This document shows, piece by piece, positions 53,171-62,816 of a stretch of 64,000 bases of DNA (within the stretch, counting starts at the first letter, position 1; every line of letters starts with the position of its first letter). The stretch comes from Mesorhizobium helmanticense (GTDB lineage: Bacteria; Pseudomonadota; Alphaproteobacteria; Rhizobiales; Rhizobiaceae), in contig NZ_PZJX01000014.1 in assembly GCF_003034915.1 (NCBI RefSeq), positions 1-64,000 on the forward strand, written 5' to 3'. The notes beneath the pieces were generated by a model, which had not been told where the DNA came from, did not search any database, and was given only the letters and a program-made list of their open reading frames with translations. The position numbers were made by a program, and so were the translations under genes.

Positions 53171-55459
53171 TCAAACCGCCTCGGCACACGAGCGCGAAAT
53201 GCGAATTGGAATTGCTTTGAAGGAGGGCGTGAAGCTCATCGGATCGTGCGAATAGAGCGGCACGAGAGGGTTTGCCTCGGGATAGTAGGCAGCACAGCTG
53301 CCATTCGGGAACGCATACGGGACGATCCGGAAATTGGACAGGCGGCGCTCAACGCCGTCGGTGGACTGAGTGATCAAGTCGACGCGGTCGTCGGCCTGGA
53401 GACCACGCCTTTCCATCTCCTGTTCGTTGAGGAAGACCACGTCGCGCTGACCGAAGACACCGCGATAGCGGTCGGACATCGAATATATCGTGGTGTTGTA
53501 CTGATCATGACTGCGCACCGTCGTCAGCCATAATACGTCGAGACCGTCCTGGGGCGGATCCTCGCCGAGACCGTCGAAGACAAGGAAATTCGCCTTGCCG
53601 GAAGCTGTCGCCCAGATGCGTTCGCGCGCGTTTGACGTCAGATGGAAGCCGCCCGGGATGCGAATGCGGGCATTGTAGCCCTGGAAGATCGGGAACACGT
53701 CTTCGATCGCGTCGCGGATAAGGTCGTAGTCGGCGGCAAAGCTTTCCCAGTCGACGACGGAACGTGCACCCAGCGTTGCCCGCGCAATGCCGGCGACGAT
53801 TGCAGGTTCGCTCCTCAGGTGCTCTGACGCCGGAGCATTGCGGCCCGCCGAGGCGTGCACCATCGACATCGAATCCTCGACCGTGACCGACTGCGGCCCT
53901 GTTGCCTGGACGTCGATTTCGGTGCGCCCGAGGCAAGGCAGGATCAGCGCGTCGCGCCCGTGTACCAGATGGCTGCGATTGAGCTTGGTCGACACTTGGA
54001 CTGTCAGGTCGAGCTTGCGCAAGGCAGCGCGTGTCACCTCCCAGTCGGGGATGGCGGACACGAAGTTGCCACCTATGGCGAAGAACACTTTTACCTTGCC
54101 GTCTTTCATGGCCTCCAGTGCGGTCACGACGTTGTGGCCGTGCTGGGACGGCGGCTTGAAGCCGAAGCGGCGCTCAAGCCGATCGAGAAATTCCCTTGTC
54201 GGCGTTTCGGTGATGCCGACCGTGCGATCGCCCTGGACGTTGGAATGGCCGCGTACGGGGCAAAGCCCGGCGCCCTCACGGCCGATATGACCGCGCAGCA
54301 GCGTGAGGTTGGCCAGCTGCTGCACGCTTTGCGCGCCCCGCCGATGCTGCGTGATGCCCATGCCATAGACAACGATCGCTCGTTCGGCCTGCATATAGGC
54401 GCGAGCGGCGTATTCGATGTCGTCGCGAGCGAGCCCCGACTGAGACACGATGTCCTCCCATCGCGTCGCCCGCAGGTCGGCGGTGAGCGCTTCGATACCC
54501 GTCGTATGGCCCTTGATGAAGTCCCAGTCGAGGACAGCCGGCAGTTCGTCTGCGCGCGCCGCATCGTCAGCCTCCATGAGAACTTTCATGAGTCCCTTGA
54601 CGACCGCGACATCGCCGCCGACACGCACCTGATAAAGTTTGGCGCTGATCGGCGTCGACGTAAGCGTTGCCATTTCGACCGGACTCTGGGGCGACTGGAA
54701 TCGCTCCAGGGCGCGCTCGCGGAACGGATTGAAGGACATGATGGTTGCGCCGCGCCGCGAGGCGTTGCGCAGGCTCGTCATCATGCGAGGACTGTTCGTG
54801 CCCGGATTCTGTCCGAAGATGAAGATGCAGTCCGTCTTGTCGAAATCGGAAAGCAGGCAGGTACCCTTGCCGACGCCGAGCGAGTGCGGCAGGCCGACGC
54901 TGGTAGCCTCGTGGCACATGTTCGAGCAATCAGGGAAATTGTTGGTGCCGAACTCGCGCACGAAGAGCTGGTAGAGGAAGGCTGCCTCGTTCGAGGTGCG
55001 GCCGGATGTGTAGAACTCGGCCATGTTGGGATCCGGCAACCCGTTGAGGTGGCGGGCAACGGTTGCAAAGGCCTCGTCCCAACCGACCGGCACGTAGTGG
55101 TCGGATGCGGCGTCGTAGGCCATCGGATGCGTCAGTCGCCCCACCATCTCGAGATCGAAATCGCTCCAGCTTGAAAGCTCGGCAACGGTATGGGCAGCGA
55201 AAAACTCCGGCGTGCAGCGTTTCGCCGTAGCTTCCCAGGCAACCGCCTTGCCCCCGTTCTCGCAAAACTCGAAGGATGAAGTGTGCTTGGGGTCCGGCCA
55301 GGCGCAGCCGGGGCAATCAAATCCCTCCGGCTGGTTCATGCGCCCCAGAGTGACCGCCCCCTTGATCGGGATTCCCTGCTCGACAAGGTGTTCGCCCAGC
55401 GCCTTGAGCGCTCCCCATCCGCCGGCCGGGGCATTGTAGGGACGGATATCATTGGTCAT
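53171..55459 (-). CDS. YdeP/FdhF-family molybdopterin oxidoreductase
   Basis: 762 residues. Near the N-terminus GFDCPGCAWPDP, then EFYTSGRTSNEAAFLYQLFV, IFIFGQNPGTNSPRM, VYGMGITQHRRGAQSVQQLA and RGHSNVQGDRTVGITE, and a C-terminal molybdopterin-binding domain from about 640 (DVLWLTTVRSHDQYNTTIYS). This is the YdeP branch of formate-dehydrogenase-like proteins, which bind bis-MGD. E. coli ydeP contributes to EvgA-dependent acid resistance and its reaction is unproven. No beta/gamma subunit or fdhD lies beside it. ATG 55459 starts MTNDIRPYNAPAGGWGAL, typical of the family. Oxidation of formate is possible but not shown. Confidence 0.88.
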   Translation of the reverse strand: MTNDIRPYNAPAGGWGALKALGEHLVEQGIPIKGAVTLGRMNQPEGFDCPGCAWPDPKHTSSFEFCENGGKAVAWEATAKRCTPEFFAAHTVAELSSWSDFDLEMVGRLTHPMAYDAASDHYVPVGWDEAFATVARHLNGLPDPNMAEFYTSGRTSNEAAFLYQLFVREFGTNNFPDCSNMCHEATSVGLPHSLGVGKGTCLLSDFDKTDCIFIFGQNPGTNSPRMMTSLRNASRRGATIMSFNPFRERALERFQSPQSPVEMATLTSTPISAKLYQVRVGGDVAVVKGLMKVLMEADDAARADELPAVLDWDFIKGHTTGIEALTADLRATRWEDIVSQSGLARDDIEYAARAYMQAERAIVVYGMGITQHRRGAQSVQQLANLTLLRGHIGREGAGLCPVRGHSNVQGDRTVGITETPTREFLDRLERRFGFKPPSQHGHNVVTALEAMKDGKVKVFFAIGGNFVSAIPDWEVTRAALRKLDLTVQVSTKLNRSHLVHGRDALILPCLGRTEIDVQATGPQSVTVEDSMSMVHASAGRNAPASEHLRSEPAIVAGIARATLGARSVVDWESFAADYDLIRDAIEDVFPIFQGYNARIRIPGGFHLTSNARERIWATASGKANFLVFDGLGEDPPQDGLDVLWLTTVRSHDQYNTTIYSMSDRYRGVFGQRDVVFLNEQEMERRGLQADDRVDLITQSTDGVERRLSNFRIVPYAFPNGSCAAYYPEANPLVPLYSHDPMSFTPSFKAIPIRISRSCAEAV

Positions 55460-55558
55460 TGGAGATGCCTTTGCAGAGAGATGAAGAATCCTCCCGGGGC
55501 AAGGAGCATTCCGGCAAGCAACATGTTTCCATCGCTGTGGTGTTGCCAGCGATGTCGA

Positions 55559-56620
55559 CTATGTTGCGCCGGCAGCGCTGCGGAGTGGCAACTCTCCCGG
55601 AGATGCCAGCTGAATGGGCCGCGTATCCAACCCACGAGGCGGGGAGCGCCAACAGGCGGGATCGCTGTCGGAAGGGCGATCTGCAACATCCGTGCGATTG
55701 CCGCAACGCCAGCGATAGGGTGTCTCGCCAACGAAACGTCTGAAGACGGTGGTGAAATGGGCTTGGTTCTGAAAGCCCACGCTCAGCGCCACATCGACCA
55801 GTGTCATGTCGGTCTCGATGAGCATCTGCTTGGCGCGGTCAATACGTCGCCGCAGCAGGAATTCATGCGGGCGAATGCCGGTGGCCGCCCGGAACTGTGC
55901 GGCGAAATACATTCGGCTGAGCCCCGCCACTGCTGCCATGTCGGCGAGCGTAATCGTCTCATCGAGATGTGAATCGACGTATTCGACGACCCGCTTCCAC
56001 CGCCATCTCGGCAGGGCGGCCGTAGCGCGTGCCCTCAGGTCTGGGTCTGGATTTGAGCGCAGCGTGAGCAAGCGGGTTACGATAGCAAGGCGGACTGCGT
56101 CGGCATAGAGGTCGCCAAATCCATCATGACTGCCTTCAGCCGCCTCGAGCGCTCGGGAAAGACGCTCGACGACCGGATCAGAGGAATGCCGTTGCGGGAC
56201 CAGTTCGGCAAGGCCGAGATCCCGGGGCGTGTCCGAGATACTCAGCCCGTCGATCGCGTTTCGGTCTGCTTCGGTGCATTGTGCCAAGGCGGGTACCGCC
56301 GCGGGATCAGGGTCTGCCGCGGCATTTGCATGCATCATCAGACCACCGCGAAGCGGTCGTTGCATCGCTGCGGCGGACACCGAGAGAACGACATTCATAT
56401 GAGTGAGGGGGATCGAAATCATGCCGGAATCTGGCGCCATCGGATAAGCGTCGCGCCTTGCGTCGAATGGGTCGAACAATGACGAGCCGAATTCGGACGT
56501 TCGGTGCTGACCGTCGGCTTGTATCGCTTGCGCTATGCCTTTGCGTCGAGGGAGGACGGGCCGATCCTCTCCCGGCCGCCGATCGTCACGTTCGGATTCA
56601 GACGATGAGTCGAACTGCAT
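55559..56620 (-). CDS. AraC family transcriptional regulator
   Basis: 353 residues. The AraC DNA-binding domain lies at about 210-310: DSHLDETITLADMAAVAGLS, MYFAAQFRAATGIRPHEFLL, then DVALSVGFQNQAHFTTVFRR and FVGETPYRW. The N-terminal 200 residues lack a cupin pattern I can name. A Pro/Ser-rich tail of about 40 residues follows the HTH. ATG 56620 has GAGGAG 9-10 nt upstream. It lies 99 nt from and in the same direction as the YdeP-like gene, which it may regulate. Confidence 0.87.
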   Translation of the reverse strand: MQFDSSSESERDDRRPGEDRPVLPRRKGIAQAIQADGQHRTSEFGSSLFDPFDARRDAYPMAPDSGMISIPLTHMNVVLSVSAAAMQRPLRGGLMMHANAAADPDPAAVPALAQCTEADRNAIDGLSISDTPRDLGLAELVPQRHSSDPVVERLSRALEAAEGSHDGFGDLYADAVRLAIVTRLLTLRSNPDPDLRARATAALPRWRWKRVVEYVDSHLDETITLADMAAVAGLSRMYFAAQFRAATGIRPHEFLLRRRIDRAKQMLIETDMTLVDVALSVGFQNQAHFTTVFRRFVGETPYRWRCGNRTDVADRPSDSDPACWRSPPRGLDTRPIQLASPGELPLRSAAGAT

Positions 56621-57150
56621 TGGACCATGCTCCTCTGCCTTCAGAGTTTTCCTCTGCTTGCCGGGCCAAGGTACACGGGTGGGAAAACTGCTCCATTAAA
56701 TGGCAGTCTGAATGAATCATATCATCAGCTATGCGGCGCATACGATGGTATCAACTATTGGCGGCGGCGCCTTCGGCGCTCTGGCGATCACAGCAATCTT
56801 GGGCAGGGAGGCCGCTTGGCGGCGGCAGCGTCTTCTACAAGCCTCTGACGCCGCGCCATGATCCGGTGCATAGCCGACGCGATAAACTGGTAACGCGAAA
56901 ACAAGCCGGAATGACCTCTTCGTGGTTATCCAAGCGCTGCCATCTCCATGCTCCTGGAGCAAAGTCGCTCACGTTCCCAATCGGCACTTGCGTTCGTTCC
57001 AGGAAGATTACCGCCAACCTGTGCGGTTGAATTCCAGGTGGGTTTCGAGGATCGCCTACGTCTTGCCCTGGCGGGTCTCGTTGCCAAATTAATATGCTAA
57101 GATGGCGCTGTGCCATCCGCGGCCGGAATCGTGAGAGGCGTATTGCTATC
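56621..57150. other. Intergenic region, AraC gene to solo regulator
   Basis: 530 bp between divergent genes. Open frames on both strands show no recognisable domain. An earlier in-frame ATG for the regulator at 57094 falls inside it. Confidence 0.45.
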
Positions 57151-57810
57151 GTGACAGCAGGTTCCAATCCAGGCCCATCCGCGTCGACCGCTTTTGCGTC
57201 GACCGTCTATGTCATCGATGATGATGACGCTGTGCGGGATGCCCTGAGCGGCCTGTTCAGATCTGTGGGGCTGCATGTCGAACTGTTCGCCTCCACCAGC
57301 CAATTCCTACAGGGCAAACTGCCGGAAACGCCAAGCTGCCTCGTGCTCGATATCCGGTTGCCCGGCGTAAGCGGACTCGATTTCCAGGCTCATCTTGCAA
57401 AGTCGGACATTCAAATGCCGATTGTCTTTATGACGGGCCACGGCGATGTCCCGATGTCGGTGCGCGCGATGAAAGCCGGGGCAATCGATTTTCTGACCAA
57501 GCCGTTCCGTGAACAGGACATGCTTGATGCGGTCTTCGGCGCACTCGAGAACGACCGCATAAGGTGGGAAACCGACCAGGAAGCGGCAACGCTATCAGCC
57601 CTCTACAAAACACTGACTTCTCGCGAAAAGGAGGTCATGTTCTTCGTGACCAAGGGTTTGATGAACAAGCAGATCGCGGGCGAGATGGGCCTCAGCGAAA
57701 TTACGGTCAAGATTCATCGCGGACATCTCATGCGCAAGATGGCGGTCCGAACCTTGCCCGACCTGGTACGGATTGCAGAACGGTTGGGCGTTCGAAGCGT
57801 AAACCGCTAG
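57151..57810 (+). CDS. Solo FixJ family response regulator
   Basis: 219 residues from GTG 57151 (GAGAGG upstream; ATG 57094 is an alternative giving 19 more residues). Receiver: VIDDDDAVRDALSGLF, LVLDIRLPGVSGLDF (Asp near 67), FMTGHGDVPMSV and DFLTKPFREQ. HTH: LTSREKEVMFFVTKGLMNKQ, recognition helix SEITVKIHRGHLMRKM. No kinase is adjacent. It is close to the regulator at 15370, whose kinase might also serve it (inference). Confidence 0.9.
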   Translation: MTAGSNPGPSASTAFASTVYVIDDDDAVRDALSGLFRSVGLHVELFASTSQFLQGKLPETPSCLVLDIRLPGVSGLDFQAHLAKSDIQMPIVFMTGHGDVPMSVRAMKAGAIDFLTKPFREQDMLDAVFGALENDRIRWETDQEAATLSALYKTLTSREKEVMFFVTKGLMNKQIAGEMGLSEITVKIHRGHLMRKMAVRTLPDLVRIAERLGVRSVNR

Positions 57811-57973
57811 AGATGTCAAAGTCGTCATTCGGTATGGACGAAAATCTTCCGATCCCGCCCTTCCAGATGTTCTCGATGCTGTTGCCGCAGTCCGACCACA
57901 CACTGCGCTCCGCCGTTCGCCGGATAATGACCCCGTGACGCCGCGCCGGCATGGATGGTGTGCCTTGGGCTCG

Positions 57974-58591
57974 TCATGAAAACGGCGCCGGTTCAGTCTT
58001 CGCTCGCCCTGGTCGTCGCGGCCGCGCAACACCTTCGAGGATCGATCGCAACTCCTCTCTGCCTCTGGCGATCCGGGACGTCAGCGTGCCCGCTGGAATG
58101 CCCAGCGCCCTGCTGGCATCGTCGTAGGAGAGGCCTTCAACCGCGACAAGCACGAGTGCTGCGCGCCGTTCGGGGTTGATCCGCTGAAGCGCGGAGAATA
58201 CATCCACCGATACCAGCCTCTCGGCCTCTGGCGACATCGCGATCGCATCTATCGTTTCCGAGATCGTGGTCACCGCCTGGGCGTGGCGTTTGGCGCGCCG
58301 CAACTGGTCGATGAACACATTGTGCATGATCGTGAGCAGCCAGCGGCGTGGCGTATCGCCTACCGTCCAATTCGCCATCCTCGACAGCGCCCGTTCGAGG
58401 CTGTCTTGCACAAGGTCATCGGCGGCATCGCGGTCCCGCATCAGCGCGCGCGCATAGCCGCGCAGCCGTGGAATCTCCTCAACGATCGCTCGCCTGCGTT
58501 CGTCGGCGATTTCGGCCTCCGCGACCCTTGCCGTGCGAAAACGCGGCTGCCGCGAAACACTGGGCGGAAGTTCGAGATGGGTCGTGTTCAT
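57974..58591 (-). CDS. ECF-type RNA polymerase sigma factor
   Basis: 205 residues. Sigma region 2 (RLRGYARALMRDRDAADDLV then QDSLERALSR, WLLTIMHNVFIDQLRRAKRH) and region 4 (RINPERRAALVLVAVEGLSY, DDASRALGIPAGTLTSRIAR). A 30-residue N-terminal extension precedes region 2. ATG 58591 is preferred over the upstream extension. Region 4 with 'GIPAGTLTSRIARGRE' is shared with PhyR-independent alphaproteobacterial ECFs. No anti-sigma factor is encoded next to it, so control is unknown. Confidence 0.88.
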   Translation of the reverse strand: MNTTHLELPPSVSRQPRFRTARVAEAEIADERRRAIVEEIPRLRGYARALMRDRDAADDLVQDSLERALSRMANWTVGDTPRRWLLTIMHNVFIDQLRRAKRHAQAVTTISETIDAIAMSPEAERLVSVDVFSALQRINPERRAALVLVAVEGLSYDDASRALGIPAGTLTSRIARGREELRSILEGVARPRRPGRAKTEPAPFS

Positions 58592-58893
58592 GGTCTTCAG
58601 GCGCTGCGCAATGGCGGCGATTGCAACTCGCCATCCGGACTGAACCCGGTCGGACACGAACCAGACAGCCACAACCATCCGCTAGTTCGAGACTGCACGT
58701 CTGGTCTCCGATGCATGTGCGGCTGCCTCTCCTGACTTTTGCTGCGTCCAATCGATGCTGTCGGCTGGGTGCCGTCGGCGCTACCATGGCGGACCCGACA
58801 GAGGGCTTCTTTTCGAAACGACTACATTCTTTCGCGATGCAATGTGCGCGGATCGATGTTTAGGAAGGAGGTGTTCGCGAGAGTGCCAGGCCA
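58592..58893. other. Short intergenic region
   Basis: 302 bp between the ECF sigma gene and the end of the FNT channel gene; no gene or clear regulatory element seen. Confidence 0.4.
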
Positions 58894-59736
58894 TCACTCG
58901 GCTGGGCCAAATGACATCCTCGCCGCAGGGGCGGGCGCGCCTTCAGCGCCACCTTTCAGGTAGGTCCAATAGAGAGGAAGCCCCGTGAAGAGGAACCCGC
59001 CGGCAATGTTGCCCAAGGTCACGGGTATCTGGTTCCAGTACCACCAGTCTGCGAAGCTGATCTTGGCCCCGAGCATCATCCCCATGGGAATGACGAACAT
59101 GTTGACGACGCAGTGCTCGAATCCGAGCGCGAAGAAGGCGAATATTGGCAACCAGCATCCGACGATTCTGCCGACGACGGACTTCGAACTCGTTCCCATG
59201 ACGACGCCGAGGCAGACCATCCAGTTGCAGAGCATGGCCTTGACGAAGCCGGTCACCAGTCCATCATATCCATACGGCTCATAGGCGATCGTCTTCGCTT
59301 CTGCGAGCGCGCGCAGATGATCTCCGAGCGCACCCGCCCCGACGTTGCCGACATCGGTCAGGACGACATAGAACAACCCGGCAAAGGCCAACGAGCCGAG
59401 CATGTTGCCGACAAAAACCCAGAACCAGTTGGCCAGCATCCGGCCGACCGTCGTGCGGTGAGCCAGGACGGCCAGTGGGACCAGACCAAAATTCCCGGTC
59501 AGGAGCTCGAGGCCAAGGATGACGATGATGGCAAATCCCACCGGAAAGATGAGAGCGCCAACGAGTGGGACATTTGTCTGAAGCGCACCCTGCAGCGCCA
59601 GGCTCGTCGCGAAGGCGAGAAGCGCTCCGGAAAGCATACCGCGGACCACAAGATCGGGAACGCTGTGAGCGGCTTTGGCGGCGCCGAGATCCACCATTGC
59701 CCGCGCGATTTCGAGGGGTGAGAGGCTGTCGTTCAT
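58894..59736 (-). CDS. Formate/nitrite transporter family channel
   Basis: 280 residues with six membrane helices. Family marks are GALLAFATSLALQGALQTNV, LELLTGNFGLVPLA (omega-loop region), NWMVCLGVVM and the channel histidine in LGFEHCVVNMFVIPMGMMLG. FNT proteins are pentameric channels for formate, nitrite or hydrosulfide. In this setting, with an oxalate decarboxylase and a formate-dehydrogenase-like protein in the window, formate is the likelier substrate (inference). ATG 59736 starts MNDSLSPLEIARAMVDLGAA. Confidence 0.92.
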   Translation of the reverse strand: MNDSLSPLEIARAMVDLGAAKAAHSVPDLVVRGMLSGALLAFATSLALQGALQTNVPLVGALIFPVGFAIIVILGLELLTGNFGLVPLAVLAHRTTVGRMLANWFWVFVGNMLGSLAFAGLFYVVLTDVGNVGAGALGDHLRALAEAKTIAYEPYGYDGLVTGFVKAMLCNWMVCLGVVMGTSSKSVVGRIVGCWLPIFAFFALGFEHCVVNMFVIPMGMMLGAKISFADWWYWNQIPVTLGNIAGGFLFTGLPLYWTYLKGGAEGAPAPAARMSFGPAE

Positions 59737-59882
59737 GATCGTTGTCCTTCCGGGTCAGGCACGTCCCGTGCGTCGCCAACCAGGACTGGATAGCCGACGG
59801 CATTTCGCGGCGACATTCTACGCAGGGCAACCAGACTAAGCGCTTGATTTAGGTCCAGACATTCCTTGGTATGCCTTGTCGG

Positions 59883-60308
59883 TCACAGCGCAACGACCGT
59901 CTTGGCGACATCGACGTTCCCGCGGATCGCATTGGAATAGGGGCAGATGGCATCGGCGTCGCGCACCAGTTGCTCGGCGGTCGCCTGGTCGACGCCGGCG
60001 ATGCTGACCGCGAGCGTCGCGTGCAGCACGAATGCATCGGCCTCGTTGCGGCTGAGCCCGATCTCGGCGACCACCTCGACATCGCCGTCGGCGAAGCGAT
60101 GACCGGACTGGCGCGCCACCCGCAGCAGCGCGTTCTCGAAGCAGGCGGCGTAGCCACCGGCGAAGAGCTGCTCGGGATTGGTGGCTCCGCCCACGCCACC
60201 CAGTTCCTTGGGAATGGCGAGCTTGAGGTCCAGTATGCCGTCCTCGCTGCGGATCGTGCCCTTGCGGCCACCGGTCGCTGTGACCTTGGTCGAGTAGAGA
60301 ATGGTCAT
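59883..60308 (-). CDS. ohr: Organic hydroperoxide resistance protein (Ohr/OsmC family)
   Basis: 141 residues, usual Ohr length. Both redox cysteines are present: YAACFENALL (peroxidatic) and DADAICPYSNAI (resolving), and GGRKGTIRSEDGILDLKLA is typical for the first strand pair. Ohr reduces organic hydroperoxides in the cytoplasm using lipoylated partners. AGGAAAC precedes ATG 60308. No OhrR repressor is adjacent. It stands 50 nt downstream of mdcH on the same strand but is probably not part of that pathway. Confidence 0.93.
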   Translation of the reverse strand: MTILYSTKVTATGGRKGTIRSEDGILDLKLAIPKELGGVGGATNPEQLFAGGYAACFENALLRVARQSGHRFADGDVEVVAEIGLSRNEADAFVLHATLAVSIAGVDQATAEQLVRDADAICPYSNAIRGNVDVAKTVVAL

Positions 60309-60358
60309 GGTCGTTGTTTCCTTCGTGAGCGGTTCGGTTCCATCATCCGAGCAGGCGT

Positions 60359-61291
60359 TCAGGATGCCGCTTCCATCCAGCGGCGCAGGCCAGTGATGGA
60401 GCGGAAATCGGCGGCGCTGCGCGCCGGTATGCCGGGCTCGAACTCGGTCATCATCCGCGCCAGCGCGTCGCCGGGTCCGAGTTCGAGCACACGGGTGGGA
60501 CGCGAGGCGCGGCAGGCATCCATGCAGGCCGCCCAGTCGATGGTTGTCGAGACCTGCGCTGCTAGCTTGACGAGACCATCGGCGATGCTGCGAACTGGCA
60601 TCCCGTCGATCCCGCTGATCAGCCGCACGTCGCGCGGCAAACGGGCGTTCGCGACGGTTTCCCTCAGCAGCCCGCCGAACTGCTCGGTGGCGGCCTCGAG
60701 AGCCGGCGTGTGCGAGGCGACATGGATCGGCAGTATCGCCGCGCGGGTGGCGCCGCGTGCCGTGGCGTCCGTGAGTGCCGGCCGGAGCTCCGCCACGCGC
60801 CCGCCGACGATGACGTGCAGCGGACCGTTGACGATGGCGACGTCGAGCCCGTGGGCACGGCAAAGTCCGTCGACAACATCGCGCGGTAAGCCGACGATGG
60901 CGGCGAGCCCGTAGGGCTCGCGCGTTGCCTCGTCCATGAACGAGGCGCGGCGCGCCACAAGGTCGAAGGCGATCGACGCGTCCATGACGCCGGCGACAGC
61001 CCAGGCTGGCACTTCGCCCGCGCTGTAACCGGCGATGATCAGCGGGCGTGGAGCTGATGGCCCGACAATGGCCCAGGCGGCTAGAGCCGCCGTGCAGCAC
61101 AGCACCTGGGCGACGTCGTTGCGTTGGATGATGCCGTCGCCTTCCCGCACGAGGTCGCGCGTATCCCGCCCGCCGAGCGCCCGGGCGGCCGCGGCAAAGA
61201 CCGGCGCCGCCGCCGGCTCGAAGGCGACGAGGTCAAACATCTCCGGGCTCTGGCGGCCCTGGCCCGAACACAATATGGCGGTTCCGCTCAC
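60359..61291 (-). CDS. mdcH: Malonate decarboxylase malonyltransferase (MdcH)
   Basis: 310 residues, FabD-like acyltransferase: N-terminal CSGQGRQSPEM, nucleophile Ser in IIAGYSAGEVPAWA, catalytic His in IHVASHTPALE. It loads the first malonyl group from malonyl-CoA onto the malonate decarboxylase carrier protein. The start overlaps the end of mdcB by 4 nt. Last mdc gene visible in transcription order. Very high GC, like the rest of the cluster. Confidence 0.88.
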   Translation of the reverse strand: MSGTAILCSGQGRQSPEMFDLVAFEPAAAPVFAAAARALGGRDTRDLVREGDGIIQRNDVAQVLCCTAALAAWAIVGPSAPRPLIIAGYSAGEVPAWAVAGVMDASIAFDLVARRASFMDEATREPYGLAAIVGLPRDVVDGLCRAHGLDVAIVNGPLHVIVGGRVAELRPALTDATARGATRAAILPIHVASHTPALEAATEQFGGLLRETVANARLPRDVRLISGIDGMPVRSIADGLVKLAAQVSTTIDWAACMDACRASRPTRVLELGPGDALARMMTEFEPGIPARSAADFRSITGLRRWMEAAS

Positions 61292-62178
61292 GGCCCGCTC
61301 CCGAGACGATCGAGGAAGATCGTCGCGGCCAGCAGGTCAGCCGAGCCGCCCGGGCTGAGGCGCCGCGCGACGAACCGGTGATGCACCGCGACGGCATGGG
61401 CGAGCCAGTTCGTCAGGCCAACGCCGCCGACGAGGAGGAAGTCGCGCGCCGCCTCGCGTGCATCCCCGAGGCCCTCCGTGCCGCCGCGATGCAGCAGGTT
61501 GGTGTCCTCCATCGCCGCCAGCAGTGCGAAGAAGGCGTGCACGCGCGCGGCCTCCTCGTTGCCGGACAGGCTCCGCCCGGCGTGAAGGGCAGGCAGTCCG
61601 ACCCGCACGGCGTGCGGGAAACCGTTCGCGGCCTCGGCACGCGCGCCGCCGGCACCGAACCGGCGCAGCGCGGCGCTGCCGTGGCTGTTCAATGGAATCG
61701 GGCCACGCAGGATCGCCGCGCCCCACCTGTCGCGGACCATGGAGGTGAGCCGCGCCGCCGTCAGGCCGGCCGTGCATTCCACAAGGGCGGCACCCGCTGC
61801 AGCGCACAGCAGGCCGAGCGCGAAGATGGCACCCCGATGAGTGTTCACCCCGCCGGTTGCGGCGAGCATGGCCGCTTCCGCCCGCAGCCCCGTCCGCCGC
61901 AACGCGTCCATGCCTGCGCCTGCCGCCCCAGCCCGCGCGAGTTCGACGTAGAACGGCCGAAGCGCGGTGATGCTGCGCCGAAAGGTGCCAGCATCCATGT
62001 TGTCATGGCTGCCGGCGTCGACGAGGCTGACGAGGCCGGGCTTAGGCCAGGTCTCCAGCTCGTCGGTCAGCGCCTGCGCCGCCACCTCGCCGATCCATGC
62101 GATGGCAGCCTCGCGAACCGGCGCAGGGCCCGGCGGTCCAGGGGTGACGGTGGTCAGGCGAAGAGGGTGCGCACGCAT
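61288..62178 (-). CDS. mdcB: Triphosphoribosyl-dephospho-CoA synthase (MdcB)
   Basis: 296 residues, CitG/MdcB family: ELETWPKPGLVSLVDAGSHD then NMD near the N-terminus, GVNTHRGAIFALGLL, and EDTNLLHRGGTEGL. It makes the prosthetic-group precursor of the decarboxylase carrier protein from dephospho-CoA and ATP. The start lies inside the end of mdcG (25-nt overlap), so the genes are coupled. In Klebsiella this gene is third-lettered and upstream; here it follows mdcG. Confidence 0.88.
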   Translation of the reverse strand: MRAHPLRLTTVTPGPPGPAPVREAAIAWIGEVAAQALTDELETWPKPGLVSLVDAGSHDNMDAGTFRRSITALRPFYVELARAGAAGAGMDALRRTGLRAEAAMLAATGGVNTHRGAIFALGLLCAAAGAALVECTAGLTAARLTSMVRDRWGAAILRGPIPLNSHGSAALRRFGAGGARAEAANGFPHAVRVGLPALHAGRSLSGNEEAARVHAFFALLAAMEDTNLLHRGGTEGLGDAREAARDFLLVGGVGLTNWLAHAVAVHHRFVARRLSPGGSADLLAATIFLDRLGSGP

Positions 62179-62816
62179 CTCAATTCTGCTCCCTCCATGG
62201 ATTTCACAAGGACCGCGCCGGCGGGCCGGCCGATTTCGGCATGGAGCTCGCGCCAGTTCACCCCGGCCCCGCCGGAGAACAGGACCTCGCCATCGAGCCG
62301 GACGGGACCGCGCTCGTCGATCCGCTCGAGTCCGGCCAGCAGATCGGCTTGGATGTCGCGGTCCGGTGTCGGCCAGAGCAGGTCGAGGTCGGAGGCGGGC
62401 CGCAGATAGGAAAGCCCGGTCAGGTGCTGCCAGAGCAGCGCACCGAACACGGCCGGCCGCAGCGCCAGGCGCCGCCCGAGGGCGAGGACGGCGTCGATCT
62501 GCGGCCGCATCCTGGGCGCCGCCGATGCGGCGGCCTCCTCCAGTGCGACCAGGGGGAACATCCGTGCGACGGCCCGGACCGGGACTGTGAGACCGATGCG
62601 CCGCTTGCCGAGCGAAGGGGGCATGGGCAGGCCGACCGAGATGCCGCGCGTCTCGCCCGGCGCCGGACGGCGCACGATCACCGGCCAGCCGCGCTCCGCC
62701 CAGCCGGCGAGAAGCTCCCGCTCATCGCCCGCGAGCTCCGGTATGCCGGGGGCGCGGTCGAGCACGCCCGCCCATGCCTCCGGCCGGATGCGCAGGAGTT
62801 GATGGCGGCTATGCAC
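62154..62816 (-). CDS. mdcG: Phosphoribosyl-dephospho-CoA transferase (MdcG)
   Basis: 220 residues. The nucleotidyltransferase-type acidic motif SDLDLLW is present, with RHQLLRIRPEAWAGVL at the start and GVNWRELHAEIGRPAGAVLV near the end, as in MdcG/CitX-type holo-carrier synthases. It attaches the prosthetic group to the carrier protein. GTG 62816 is chosen: it overlaps the mdcE stop (62809) and begins VHSRHQLLRI; the longer frame runs through mdcE. Confidence 0.85.
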   Translation of the reverse strand: MHSRHQLLRIRPEAWAGVLDRAPGIPELAGDERELLAGWAERGWPVIVRRPAPGETRGISVGLPMPPSLGKRRIGLTVPVRAVARMFPLVALEEAAASAAPRMRPQIDAVLALGRRLALRPAVFGALLWQHLTGLSYLRPASDLDLLWPTPDRDIQADLLAGLERIDERGPVRLDGEVLFSGGAGVNWRELHAEIGRPAGAVLVKSMEGAELRCVRTLFA

